DNA from: Paulinella micropora
Lineage: Eukaryota; Cercozoa; Imbricatea; Euglyphida; Paulinellidae
Length of the DNA: 64,000 bases
Direction: 5' to 3'
NCBI GenBank assembly: GCA_019918135.1
Contig: WBZZ01006588.1
Span: forward strand, 1 to 64,000
Below the pieces are notes generated by a model. The model was given only the letters and a program-made list of their open reading frames with translations, was not told the DNA's origin and ran no database searches. Position numbers and translations under genes: made by a program. Positions 37,383 to 54,910 of this stretch are shown one piece after another. How positions within the stretch are numbered: the first letter of the stretch is position 1; each line of letters begins with the position of its first letter.

Positions 37383-40017
37383 ACTAATACCATGCTTTTC
37401 TTCCTCTGAACCAGAAGATCGATCAGACGATGAGTCAGTTGATGAACTGGAAGATGAAGTATCAGATAAGTCATCCTCTGAATCTGCCACTGGTTCTGCA
37501 GGCTGAGCAGCACCAAGCTCTTCTTCCTCAGGGAACCCACAGTCGCATCGTTCGAAATGGTTCCACGCTTGTTCAATAAGCTCTGCCTTCTTGAACTGTT
37601 TCCGATCGGAGTTTTGCGTTGCAACACCATGCATTCTCATCCATGATTTCAATTCGCTAACTACCATCTGCTTGGACGCAAATTGCTTTTTTTCCTCTGA
37701 CGATCTTAGCAACGTGAGAATTTTCCGCCAAGGCTCAGAAGCATTTCCAAATGCTAAATCCTGCTCCTGCTTTTCTTCGCTAGTAAGCTGTCTTGCACCA
37801 CGCCATCTCGGGTGAGCTGTAGGACGTCCTTCATTAACAAAATAAGTGCGTGGTAAGGACAGCAGCTCTTCATCGGTCAAACGCGTAAGTGCGTTCATTT
37901 TCTCCTGTCGTTCTTGAGGCAACTCCATCCAATTTACAGGTAGCTCGTCGATCAATCGAAATTCTGCTCTCCATTCCTTGCCTTTTGCATCGACACAGGA
38001 CATATGAGCAGGACGGCCGGGCAGGCCGCCTTCGAAGTAATCTCCATCCACCTCTACTCTGGTCAAATTTCCACCTGCTAACATTTCCTCCACATGTGCT
38101 CGCTCATCCGGCCCTAGGTATTTAGTAGCCAAAGCACGAATATCCTTCTTCAGGCGCGGATTGACGAAGTAGCCGACTGGAAGCTTGGGAGGCATGTCGG
38201 TCGCTGTCATAAATAGAGAGAGAGATAGATAGATAGAACGAGAGAAAGAGAGAGAGAGATATATATATATATAGAGAGAGAGAGAGAAAGAGAAAGATAG
38301 ATAATATTATTACCGGGGCGTCCGATAAACAAATTGATCGGTTCTCCTCTGGGATCATCACGCACTCAATGAAAATCCTGTGCGTCTCCCCAAGTAGCGA
38401 TCTCTACAGTCGGCAAAGCGTCAGGATCTTTCTTGGTGATTCTATATGCCAAGGGTTTGTTGTAGTTTTTGAAACTCTTGTTCATACACGGGCTAAAATG
38501 AGTCATCCAGTCGTAGTTACATCCGAGAACAACCAGCACATGCCTCTTCTTGTGCTGCTTCTTGAATGCAAGAATGAGCTTTAATAACGCTTGAGCGATG
38601 TTAGTTGTCAGGAAGGTGCTCTTCCACCCAATATCCATAACTCGAAATTCCTGATCATCTCCATCGTGCCCGTGCCCTGGTGGCTTGCGATGTGACTCTA
38701 CTTGGAAACGGATTCCTCTGTCAACGACATTGAGCCCAAGGAAACCCAGCATCGCCCACGCGGTGTTATCACCAGCTCCGTCCCACTCAAGATATAATTT
38801 CCACGCTTGCATTGTGCGAGGGTTCCAAAGTTACCAATGTAAAAGTGCGGCAAGCATAGTAATGTTGCTGTTCGCGCCGTGTTCTACCGCGCCTTCAAGG
38901 TACGTCAGAATAAAATGCGTATCGGTAGTGTAGCAGGTATTGATTCCAACGCAAAGGCGAAACACAATTTTTCCTTTGAAATCTTTCGCGGCGCGGCGGC
39001 AAGATGGGATCTTCACTGGCGGTTTCATATCGGCTGATATGACTGTGGCAGCAAAATCTGCTGGTGCTGCCTTCTTGCGCTGCATGCTGGCAACGCGGCA
39101 CGCCCTGTGAATTTTGTGATGAAGCCTGCTACGGCGACGCCATTCTTGAGCTTCTACTTCAGTCCTGAAACCGTTAGAATGATCAGCAGCAAGCTCTGTG
39201 CAGATCTCGCATTTTGAGAAATCTCCTTCTGCAAAACAAACCTGTAATAAGTAATGATAACGAAAATATGCATAATACCTCTGACAAACTTGACGTGCGG
39301 AAAATCCATGCGCCAAACTTTGTTGATCGTATTGTCTGTCGGAGGATTATTTGGATCAACTCGTTTCGAACAACCAAACCGAAGGCACATATCTTTCCAA
39401 TTCTCGCGAACATAGTTTTGGACTCCTGCGTCCTGAGCCATTTCTTGCATCCTCCATATTCCGTCGCTGCATATCTCCGGGTAACTCTCCATGAACTTCT
39501 CGCAGAGTAATACTGCTACCACATCTTCTGTTTCAGGAACGGTTGAGTAGCTTTTTGTCAAAACCTTCGTGTTATTTGCAAGAAGTTTGTGTGCTCTTGA
39601 CAAAACTTTATCACCGATCCCGTAGATACGCTGCCAGGCTACTTTGCACACAGCCTCCGTTAAATACATATACTGAAACGATCCAGTTTTTGTTTGAAAC
39701 GATTCAAGCTGCGAAGCTGCCCAAGAATAAAGCTCACTGAGAGTCGATGATGATTGCATTCCTGCTCGATTCGTTAATGAATTTAATTGGATGCATCCCT
39801 GTTTGCAGGGAACTCCCAATTTTCATAGTGAAATGATCAGAAAATGCAGCATGATCTGCAGCACGCAAAGACTTTCCTCCTGGTTCGAGGAGCCCAAGCT
39901 GAAAAGAAGGAGGAAGGTATTATCAGCAAAGACTCCGTAGCCACCACCACGGTGTGCCACATATATCGGCGCCTTGCTAGCCCTCAGCATGGCATACCTA
40001 AAGTTTGAAATACACAT
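37383..40017 (-). CDS. Candidate DUF7869-like transposase gene (multi-exon)
   Basis: Minus-strand coding blocks in order: 39.9-39.2 kb (VAHRGGGYGVFADNTFLLLF; then SSTLSELYSWAASQLESFQT), 39.23-38.83 kb (FSKCEICTELAADH, HHKIHRACRVASMQRKKAAP, then VISADMKPPVKIP), 38.81-38.37 kb (LYLEWDGAGDNTAWAMLGFL followed by PPGHGHDGDDQEF) and 38.21-37.38 kb (a C-terminal region ending acidic/Ser-rich). The Cys pair, HHK.H.A..R..Y-like helix, Asp in SADMKPP, LEWD..GDNTAWAMLGFL and the GH.HDG.DQEF block follow the DUF7869 pattern as I remember it, consistent with an RNase H-like core. GT-AG introns are visible, for example between VKFVR and VCFAE (39281-39242). Exact exon joins are uncertain. The gene would supply mobility for the element. 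Confidence 0.6.
38214..38310. repeat. GATA/GA-rich simple repeat in a transposase-gene intron
   Basis: AGAGAGATAGATAGATAGAA and ATATATATATAGAGAGAGAG runs lie between two coding blocks, consistent with an intron. Confidence 0.85.
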
Positions 40018-40033
40018 GAAAAAAATGGCAGCG

Positions 40034-40155
40034 CTTCCCGTTAGAGGGAATCACTAAAAAAAAAAAAAGGACAGAGAAAGGCTCACTGATAGAAGGCCAC
40101 ACACACTAGCTAGTTATACTAAAGCTAGTATCTATACTCCCCTCTTTAAACTATG
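40034..40155 (-). repeat. 140-bp dispersed repeat (R140), reverse copy
   Basis: This is the reverse complement of the repeat at 43273, 45440 and 46894. It contains CACACACTAGCTAGTTATAC and GGCTCACTGATAGAAGGCC and adjoins a microsatellite. Confidence 0.85.
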
Positions 40156-40156
40156 C

Positions 40157-40223
<67 letters not shown>

Positions 40224-40343
40224 TAATAACAATAATAATAATAATAATAGATTTATCAGTCAATTGGCCTTTGATCCTGTCGGACATGTGCCTCCATTGG
40301 TAGCACGGGGCCGTTCGGTGACGCGGCTCCGCTCCAAAGACTC

Positions 40344-40433
<90 letters not shown>
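40157..40433. repeat. (ATA)n microsatellites around a diverged SINE fragment
   Basis: Two ATA/TAA arrays (about 40160-40250 and 40346-40433) flank 40251-40345. That stretch contains GGACATGTGCCTCCATTGGT and resembles the SINE body in reverse orientation, but is more diverged than the next copy. Confidence 0.8.
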
Positions 40434-40434
<1 letters not shown>

Positions 40435-40556
40435 GTGCTTCTCAGTCAATGGCGAATGCATTTCTGCACATGTGCCTCCATCGTCTCACCCGTGAGGGGA
40501 GTACGAAGATTTGACGATAGGCTCTACTGACACCCCCGCAAGGCAGCTCCAAGCAA
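40434..40556 (-). repeat. tRNA-derived SINE, reverse 5'-truncated copy
   Basis: The reverse complement matches the body and 3' end of the SINE at 43541 (CTTGGAGCTGCCTTGCGGGG through GAGACGATGGAGGCACATGT to CTGAGAAGCACT), followed by the ATT tail on that strand. The tRNA-like head is missing. Confidence 0.85.
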
Positions 40557-40668
<112 letters not shown>

Positions 40669-40680
40669 CATATATTGAAG

Positions 40681-41886
40681 AGGAAATGCAAAATCATGCC
40701 GGTCAGTTTCACAAACTTTTGTGCAGAGTTTTTTCCACAGATTGTTGTGTACAGAAGAAAAGAATAGCATTCCCGCTCATTCTGAGCTGGGAAAAGAGCG
40801 GGAATGCTGTTACATCTTCTCGAAATGTCATGCTCTCAATAAAATCTCTGCACAAAAGTTTGCAAAACAGCAATCCAAAAACGAGTTTCATCGAATTGCT
40901 GGTTTGTGAAAAATAGATTAAGCTGGGTCGTGCAATGTTAGGAAATGACATTTATAGCTTCAACAAACACGTTGCAGCAGAAACATGCAAGGGATGACAT
41001 GAGTTGAGAGTACGTACTAGGAAGGAAATGCAAAATCATGCCGGTCGGTTTTCACAAACTTTTGTGCAGAGTTTTTTCCATAGATTGTTGTGTACAGAAG
41101 AAAAGAATAGCATTCCCGCTCATTCTGAGCTGGGAAAAGAGCGGGAATGCTGTTACATCTTCTCGTAATGTCATGCTCTTAATAAAATCTCTGCACAAAA
41201 GTTTGCAAAACAGCAGTCCGAAAACGAGTTTCATCGAATTGCTGGTTTGTGAAAAATAGATTAAGCTGGGTCGTGCAATGTTAGGAAATGACATTTATAG
41301 CTTCAACAAACACGTTATAGCAGAAACATGCAAGGGATGACATGAGTTGAGAGTACGGAGGAAGGAAATGCAAAATCATGCCGGTCGGTTTTCACAAACT
41401 TTTGTGCAGAGTTTTTTCCACAGATTGTTGTGTACAGAAAAAAAGAATAGCATTCCCGCTCATTCTGAGCTGGGAAAAGAGCGGGAATGCTGTTACATTT
41501 TCTCGAAATGTCATGTTCTCAATAAAATCTCTGCACAAAAGTTTGCAAAACAGCAATCCAAAAACGAGTTTCATCGAATTGCTGGTTTATGAAAAATAGA
41601 TTAAGCTGGGTCGTGCAATGTTAGGAAATGACATTTATAGCTTCAACAAACACGTTATAGCAGAAACATGCAAGGGATGACATGAGTTGAGAGTACGTAG
41701 GAAGGAAATGCAAAATCATGCCGGTCGCTTTTCACAAACTTTTGTGCAGAGTTTTTTCCACAGATTGTTGTGTACAGAAAAAAAGAATAGCATTCCCGCT
41801 CATTCTGAGCTGGGGAAAGAGCGGGAATGCTGTTACATCTTCTCGAAATGTCATGCTCTTAATAAAATCTCTGCACAAAAGTTTGA
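40681..41886 (+). repeat. Four tandem units of about 340 bp containing a MITE-like dyad
   Basis: Units start at 40681, 41023, 41363 and 41703 (spacing 342, 340, 340); the last is cut short at about 41886. Each contains CAAACTTTTGTGCAGAG and its exact inverse about 150 bases apart (40712-40728 and 40846-40862 in unit 1), and inside that GCATTCCCGCTC with its exact inverse 17 bases away. The nested dyads look like a small foldback element, amplified as part of the array. Short open frames across the units are similar only because the units are. Confidence 0.92.
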
Positions 41887-42014
41887 TAATAACACGACCC
41901 TTTTTCCACACGTTCAAATTTCAGACCGGCCCGAGAAAAATTTTAAGGTTGAAGGCGCTGACTGGTAGTTATGTCTTTGGAATTCAACTCATTTTGCTCG
42001 TTTGTCAACGTGTA

Positions 42015-48020
<6,006 letters not shown>

Positions 48021-48360
48021 CTTCAAATGCACGCACCAGGTAGTTTGCATAGCTTTCACTTTTCTCCTTCATCTGAAAGATGTTTGAATTTGTTTTGTGT
48101 TTTTTTTCTTTGTAGTAGTGTAGTATTAATCGTAATTTTTTGCACTGGCAGGTTTGTTATGGTCGAAAGCGTGATTAAGAACGTTTGTCGCGTGCAAGAG
48201 TTAAACAAACTTCTAATTTAGTTAGTATGATATTACGGAGTTAGATTTATTATTTTTTTTAGTAATTAAAGAAATTTTGTTGTAGAATCTATGTATTTTG
48301 CGTGGCGACATCGCACTTCTCTTCCTCCCCCGTTCCCCCCTCCCCCCTCCCCCCCCCCCG
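48021..48360. other. Subterminal region at the right end of the transposon
   Basis: It contains the 3' flank of the Lys/Glu-rich gene, a GT-AG-like interval with AGGTAGTTTGCATAGC and TGGCAGGTTTGTTATGG, the direct repeat AGAGTTAAACAAACTTCTAA (48196) and a C-rich tract (48327-48358) mirroring the G tract at the left end. No further gene is called. Confidence 0.5.
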
Positions 48361-48726
48361 GGGGGAATTTATTGTAGGTAAAAGCAATGTTTATTATCAT
48401 AATAAAGTAAAATGCTTAATGTAAACAAAGATAAACAAACTTAAAAGCAAATTCTGCATGTTGGGCATTGTTATCATCATAGATTCATAGTAGCCGGGAC
48501 TATGAAAAAGGAGAAAGATTACCGTGTCGGACCGGTTCCTGCCCACCTCTGAAGATGAAGTTAAAGTGTATTACAATTAATAAAAACATGTTTTAATATT
48601 ATTTTTATATGTTCTGCAATCAGTGAATTGATTTCCTTTCATTTCCACACGTTTTCAAAAAAGTCCATATACTTCATGGAAAATTTCGGAAAAAGGGATA
48701 CCCCCAAGATTGTCGAATGTTTAGTT
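48361..48726 (-). repeat. Right terminal inverted repeat of the 12-kb transposon
   Basis: It ends CGAATGTTTAGTT and is the inverse of 36550-36902. ATAT follows directly at 48727-48730. Confidence 0.92.
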
Positions 48727-48730
48727 ATAT

Positions 48731-49246
48731 CATTATGTTTCTTCTTTTGAAATCGTCAAATATAATGATGCCTTCGTTGAATTAATTGAAGATTATTCGT
48801 GTGAAAATGTAAATCAACTGAGAAGGCAAGAAGGAGAGATAATAAGACAAACAGAAAATTGTATAAACAAAAGAGTAGAATGTCAAACTAAAAAGGAATA
48901 CAGAGAACAAAACAAGGGTAAAATAGCACAAAGAGATAAAAAATATAGAGAAACAAACAAAGAGAAAATAGCACAAAAAAGAAAAGAATGGCTTGAAAAA
49001 AATGAAGACTATGTGTCACGATATCTTAAAGAATACGTGGCAAAAAACAAAGAACAACTGTCACAAAAATGGAAAGAATATAGAGACAAAAATAAAGATG
49101 AGATAAACCGAAAAAAAAGAATATATGAATCAAAAATAGTTCAATGTGAATGTGGTAATTCTTTCAGAATTGATAATTTATCAAAGCATCTTAAAACACA
49201 AATACACTATGACAATATGATCGGATTATCCGTTTTTGGTTTTTAA
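48731..49246 (+). pseudogene. GIY-YIG endonuclease gene 2 (E3), 3' part after transposon insertion
   Basis: It encodes NDAFVELIEDYSCENVNQLR followed by RQEGEIIRQ, the Glu-containing region of GIY-YIG proteins, then Lys/Glu repeats (KIAQRDKKYRETNKEKIAQK) and a finger-like end CECGNSFRIDNLSKHLKTQI followed by H. The same sequence without the transposon starts at 57244. Confidence 0.75.
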
Positions 49247-49596
49247 TTTATTTTTGGAGACGGGCAGATTATCCCAATAAGAAGCGTGAGTACGCCTATA
49301 AATGTGTTAGCATTAGCACAACTGATTGTCGGGTCGCTCAATCTAACAACACACAAAATGATTATGCTACATGTAACTGTCATCTGAACAGCATATTTAA
49401 TTAATCTTGCATCTGTCCTTTCTTTGAAACAACAACATCGCCATTCGTCGTTAATTTCATGGTCTGATTTTTTTTGTTCATTTTTTAACTCTGACGAAAT
49501 ACAGCGAGACTTTAATTCTGGAGTTAGTTCGCCATCCATATCCATAATAGGTGGTGGTCTATGAAGTCTAGTTGTATTATTGTTTGACATTATCAA
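49243..49596 (-). CDS. Small two-helix membrane protein (E3, unit 1), fossil part
   Basis: The 117-residue product has a Pro-rich head, a charged middle with Cys pairs (EWRCCCFKERTD) and two hydrophobic segments (about residues 66-84, VTCSIIILCVV, and 94-110, FIGVLTLLIGIICP). It is related along its length to the E2 protein at 18201. It follows the fibre gene. The frame looks whole. Confidence 0.66.
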   Translation of the reverse strand: MIMSNNNTTRLHRPPPIMDMDGELTPELKSRCISSELKNEQKKSDHEINDEWRCCCFKERTDARLIKYAVQMTVTCSIIILCVVRLSDPTISCANANTFIGVLTLLIGIICPSPKIN

Positions 49597-52500
49597 GAAC
49601 GGCCACTCTGATTTCTGCTAATTGGTTTGCTTGGTCTTGTAGTATATTAAGTAAAAGTTTATTTTCTTTTTCTAAATTAACTACTTTTTCTGATAATTGT
49701 TGAACCGCTTTAATTAACGGGGCGATAAACTCGGAATACCCTTTTCCATAACCGACATCACCGCTATCAATACATTTAACATCTTCTGGATTAACACTCA
49801 CACCTTTCAATTCGTATTCCGCTCTTTGCTTTGGACACGGAACCATAATTTTTTCTTTTATAAATCCGCCAAAATCTAGCATATCCATTTCTGTTAGTAT
49901 TTCTTCTAATTCCTGTGCTATCAAACCAGTTCTTTTTTTCTTGTTGTCATCAATCATACGATAGCAGACTGGATTTAACTGTTGATAAAATCTAAGCCTA
50001 AACATTCCTTTATATCTTCTTTTTTTCGCCTATCTGAATATTGAATAGGATCAGACAATACCCATAACTGACCATCACTCCCTCTCAAAGACATTAAAGC
50101 AGTGTTATTGTTATTTTCCCATATGAAACCTTCATTTGAGCCTGTGCTACATCTAAATCTTAAGGCATAAGAAGATATACCACCTCCAACACCTCCTGTT
50201 GGCGCCGTTCCATCGCTTAATGATCTACTTCCACCATTGGATGCCATATAAATACCCCATGCTGAATTTGCTGTCTCCCACATAAATATTCCTCTCGCAT
50301 TTGTCCCATCTGTTCCTCCTTGTATTCCTATCTTTGCTCCACTGGTTAATGTTGTGGTTGTTAGCACCCCAGAGTATGTAATACCCGCATTCGCAGTTAG
50401 TAAGCCACTTGTTGTTAATGTTGTTGTTGATATACCCGCATTTGCAGTTATTAATCCACTTGCGGTTGCCGTTGTTGTTGATATCCCCGCATTTGCTGTT
50501 ATCGCTTCACTTGCTGTTATTGCCTTCGTTGTTAATAAGCCCGATGTGTCAAGTTCCAGAGCGAGAGACCAAGGAACAGCAACCCCCACATTTTTCCCGC
50601 TATCATACAAAAATCTAAGTTTATTATTCCATTTACTAATTAGAAAATTAGAACTCACATAACTTGATTTCCATCCACCAGCATCTAAATACGCATCAAA
50701 GGTCGTATTTATGTTATTATGACTTAAATTAGTTAGTTGAAAAGTGGGATATATATCTTCTGTTGTAATAGCCTGCAAATGTGCTCCAGTTGTATTATTG
50801 TTATAAGTCCCATACAATTCTAAACCCGCTGTTGTTCCTATTCCTTTCGTTGTATTGCCTATGATTATTGGAATACCTGATGCTGTTGTTATTTTGTGGC
50901 TCGTTGTTAATGTTGTTGTAGTCATGCCAGCAGTTGAAGTAATTGTCGTTCCCGTTATTGTTCCACCATTTGTTATATTGTTTGAGTTCATATCTAAGGC
51001 ACCATAAAACCGCATACCCCCAGCATTGTTAAAACGGACAATGTCAGACGAAGCACTTTTATTATCCAAAAGTTTTGAAATATAAAGTCCCGCCCCTTTT
51101 GCATCAAATGCTACATTCGTAAATACATAACCTCGTTGGTTCGCGGTTCCACTTGTAGCGGTATTTAGAGTAAATAAGAAATACTGATAATCGCCTGACG
51201 TCTGTGAAAAGAATATATCACCTCCATTTTGGTTTAATATCCTCGCCCCATTATATGTTATATTTCCACCATTAATGATGGTTTGATTATTAAAATCGGC
51301 GTTGTTCGTTAAAGTTAGATATTTTATCGTAGTGCTCGCCCCATTAAATCTTTTACTTCCTGTTATGGTTTGGTCTGTTGTTAGTTTCACACAATTGTCA
51401 TCCAGATATTGCCTATTTACCGCTTCATTCGCATTTTGTGGTGCTCCCAAATTAACAATCCGACTGCTATTACAATCTAAGTCAGTAGCATTAAACCACG
51501 AAACAATCGTCCCGTCAATAATAAAACTTATTTTTTTCGCAGAAATTTCAAAGTTGTAATATGTTGCAGTTTTCATATCCAAACTAGCAATTGACCCAAT
51601 ATTACTGGTAGAATTGAAAACGATAAATGTGCCTTTTGTTGTTGAATTGATTGAATTTCCAGTTATTTCAACACCACTGCTATATGTCTTAATTCCTGCT
51701 ATGGTTTGGTTTCCAGTTAGTTTCACATTTTGCCCGTCTAATGTATCCACATAACTTTTGTTTGCTCCGTCCGTTGTTGCTGATGGTGTGGCTAAGTTCG
51801 TTATTTTGTTGTTATTCAAACTTAATGTTGTTCCAGTTGCGGTTATAATTAAAGTATTACCTGAATATAACTCTACATACGAACCAGTTATTTGTATCGG
51901 ATACCAAGTCGCTGTTGCTGTTTTTTGTGCTGCAATCATTCCTATTTTTGTATCAAAGGCTATGCAGATGCCGTCAAAAGTAGAAGGATTGGACGAACCA
52001 CTTACTTCTAAAGTTGATGTAAATTTTTTATTCCCTGCTATGGTTTGGTCTCCTGTTAGTTTAACGACAGAAGTGTCAAGAGTAGAAACATCAACACCAT
52101 CAACAAGATTTACATTTGTTATGCTTTGGCTTTTCATATCAATACCCGCACTAGCATTTATTATACTGCTAAATGTTTTTATTCCTCCTATGGTTTGGTC
52201 TCCTGTTAGTTTGACCACTGAACCATCAACTGCGAGATTAGTGAGATTAATTCCATTATACGTAGAAGCCCCCGAAATAGCATAACCATTCATATTTAGT
52301 CCTCCCGTCATACTAGCAGTTCCGTCTAATCTAAGAAAGGGTAGTGTGGTGTTTCTCCATTGTCCTGTGCTATACATAATCAGTTGATTATCTGCTGGGA
52401 AGCCTGATATTGTCACATCGCTATGTGAGTCTATACTTCCAGCTGCTGACACCTTATTATTATTATCATTATGCTCAAATATCCATTCATCAACACCTTT

Positions 52501-53226
52501 GTCATTTAGTAAATTAACTCCTGTTATATTCTTCCTTCCCATACTAATATTGCCTGTTTCATCAACATTTATCGGAAATGTTTTATTTACCCAGTTTATT
52601 GAATTATATGTTAGATAACTATTCATCGCCACTGGTGCTGTAATGACTACATCTGAAAGTGTATCAATTGAACCAAGGGCTGTATTCTTCCATTTGCCTT
52701 CCACATCGTTGTAAGTTAAGTATTGCCCGCTTGCTTGTGCAAATATGTTTGTGTCTATCAAATTATATAAACTGGTTTGGTGCGGATTGGAAGTATTAGA
52801 GCGGTGTTGAGTTGAGGCTTTGACTTCGTCATTATCCCTTACTCGTTGCTCTGTGTAGTATAAACGGCTTCCTTCTTTGATATCCGTAGTTGATTTTAAA
52901 GCGAGACGTGTGTCAAAGCGGTTATCAGTCCAATAATAATTAAGCCCTTCTTTTAGGTCTGTTGTTGATTTTAAAGCGAGCCGTGTGTCAAAGCGGTTAT
53001 CAGTCCAATAATAATTAAGTCCTTCTTTAATGTCCGCGGTGCTTTTGGTAGCCAGTCGTGTATCAAATCGGTCGTCAGTGTAATAAAGATTTATGGGTTC
53101 AGCATCTTCTGGCACTCTGTCTGTATTCAGACCGACTATGTTTGTGTTGGTTAAATCTAAGTTAAGTATGTTTAGACTATCAACAGCCAACTCATTAAGG
53201 CCAAGTAATGATTTATATTGGGACAT
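49577..53226 (-). pseudogene. Tail-fibre-like protein with S74 chaperone end (E3, unit 1), fossil part
   Basis: The N-terminal 130 residues hold four repeats of the type YYWTDNRFDTRLALKSTTD then (L/I)KEG, a pattern I know from phage fibres. The long middle consists of repeated strand-rich blocks (VKLTGDQTIAGNKKFTSTLE, ITANAGISTTTLTTSGL). The end has YSDRRKKEDIKECLG and GLIAQELEEILTEM, typical of the S74 self-cleaving chaperone domain. The length of about 1,200 residues suits a trimeric attachment fibre. It is broken (about one break). Confidence 0.82.
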
Positions 53227-53311
53227 TATATTAATTAATTAATTATTTTAAAAATACTAAAATATATTAATCTTAGTATAAAATGCCGTCTCCCGAAGCG
53301 AGCCGACAAAA

Positions 53312-53806
53312 TTGGGAAAAGCAGTCGATGGAATTAAACAAAAAGCAAAGCAGAGAAAAATGGAACATGCCAACAAGGTTTTGGACCAATACCGAAATGC
53401 GATTAAAAGCGAAGACGAAGATATGGAACGAAAAATAGCGGAGATAGAAAATAAGAATGTTGCTAACGATATTGTTAATGAAAAAGATCAAGATGCCACA
53501 CCCGAGCAGAGTGATAGCGAAGATGAGGTTGATTTTACTGACTTGATTGCGGAAAAGATGGCTAAGATGAAAAGCAAGAGAGCGAAGGTAGAGAGTAAGA
53601 GGGAAAAGAAGAAGAGTAAAAAGTCAGTGGTTGAACCAGAGGAGAGCGAAAGCAGTGAGAGTGAAAGTGAAGAAGAAGAGCCAAAACCAAAGAAGGGGAA
53701 AGGTAAAAAATCAAATAGTAAAGTTTTGGTCAATGTATATAATACAGAGAAACCAACACGGAGCGAAACTTCAAACGACTTAAGTAAGTGCTTCCTCAAA
53801 TTCTAA
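53312..53806 (+). CDS. Acidic/basic coiled-coil protein (E3, unit 1), fossil part
   Basis: The 164-residue product has a basic helical head, a D(F/I)TDLIAEKMAKMK segment, a Lys/Arg block and a Ser/Glu acidic block (ESESSESESEEEEPKPKKGK), ending TSNDLSKCFLKF. The E2 homologue is the gene into which E3 is inserted. It lies five bases from the integrase region on the same strand. Function unknown. The frame looks open. Confidence 0.65.
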   Translation: MGKAVDGIKQKAKQRKMEHANKVLDQYRNAIKSEDEDMERKIAEIENKNVANDIVNEKDQDATPEQSDSEDEVDFTDLIAEKMAKMKSKRAKVESKREKKKSKKSVVEPEESESSESESEEEEPKPKKGKGKKSNSKVLVNVYNTEKPTRSETSNDLSKCFLKF

Positions 53807-53810
53807 AGAT

Positions 53811-54827
53811 ATGAGTGAGGAAAATCAACTTGATAATAAACATATAATTATTAATACTCAGAATGCGGATGCCCCACTAGAAGAAGCACCAACTGGAGAA
53901 GAAATTCAAAGAACAAAAGAAGAAGAAGCACTTGAAATACATCATCAAAAAAAGAACCCGAAAATATGGAACACTATATCGGTTGACAAACCACTAGACT
54001 AAGTTTTCTTAGACTTGGCAGACATGAGTAAGATAAAAGATAAGAAAGGAAACAAATGCTATGCTTGGATGTTAGTTTGGATTGATTGTCATTCCCGATT
54101 TTTAATAATCATTCCATTAAAAAATAAAACAGCAAAAGAAGTATATTATGCTTTGAAATCTATACCTTATAAACCTAAATCAATTACAACCAACAGCGGA
54201 GGAGAATATAAAGGTGCTACTCGTGATTATTTTATTCAAAATGGTATTAAGCACGATGTGGTTGAAGTAGGGGACCATAGAGCACTCGCTGTGGTAGATA
54301 GAGTTATAAGGAGTATTAGAAGGTGGTTGGATTTATTATTTGAAACTAATAGAAATTTTGACTGGGTAAGTTATATTCAAGACTTGGTTAATGCTTATAA
54401 TCACAAATTACATCGGGGAATTCAGGCTAGACCAGTGGACGTCTTTGCTAGAAGAGATAAAAATAAACAGAAAATCACTCGTGATAACCTTATTAATGAA
54501 TTCAATATCGGAGATAGTGTTCGTAAGGAAAACAAAAGGCTAATGTTTGCGAAAGGAGGAAAGACTTCCAGTAAAATTATTTATAAAGTCAAAGGCCGTT
54601 CCGGATTTAAGTTAATATTAAATAACGATGAACTCGTAAGTCCGAGGGATTTATTGAAAACAGATTTTACAAAGCCTGTTGACGAAGAGAAAGACATAAA
54701 ACAACAAACAAAAGAAATTATAAAGGAAAAGAAGACGAAAGAACTACTTAAAAGAGAAGAAACAGAACCAGAAAACATCAGAACAAGCAAAAGAGAGAGG
54801 AAGGCAAAAGTAATACTTGACCTTTGA
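53811..54827 (+). pseudogene. INT: Retroviral-type (rve) integrase gene (E3, unit 1), fossil part
   Basis: The core has MLVWIDCHSRFLIIIPLKNK, then an ITTNSGGEYKGA region, then a helix with EVGDHRALAVVDRVIRSIRR, in the order of an RNase H-fold integrase. The C-terminal part has a small SH3-like region (IGDSVRKENKRLMF) and a basic tail. Upstream coding sequence has EIHHQKKNPKIWNT. Polintons use this enzyme to insert and make 6-bp duplications, consistent with the GAAGAA seen here. It is broken (about one break). Confidence 0.85.
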
Positions 54828-54844
54828 TTAGAATATTTTCTAAA

Positions 54845-54892
54845 CCTTTCGTCTCCTTTAAAAATGATAAAAGTTTGCAAAGAGACGAAAGG
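54845..54892. terminator. Hairpin between convergent integrase and spliced gene
   Basis: CCTTTCGTCTC and GAGACGAAAGG form an 11-bp perfect stem with a 26-base AT-rich loop, 18 bases after the integrase stop and before the end of the opposing gene. This placement suits a bidirectional transcript-end hairpin. Confidence 0.6.
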
Positions 54893-54910
54893 CTCAGAAA
54901 TTAATAACCT

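Noticed and set aside
37251-37630. Long reading frames of poly-Leu, poly-Phe and poly-Arg
   Set aside because: They are produced by the (AGA)n array in different frames and do not represent genes.
40681-41886. CRISPR-like array
   Set aside because: The units are about 340 bp, contiguous and without unique spacers, so this is an ordinary tandem repeat.
53811-54827. LTR retrotransposon because of the rve integrase
   Set aside because: No reverse transcriptase, protease-RT order, primer-binding site or LTRs are seen. The integrase sits with capsid and polymerase B genes within Polinton ends.
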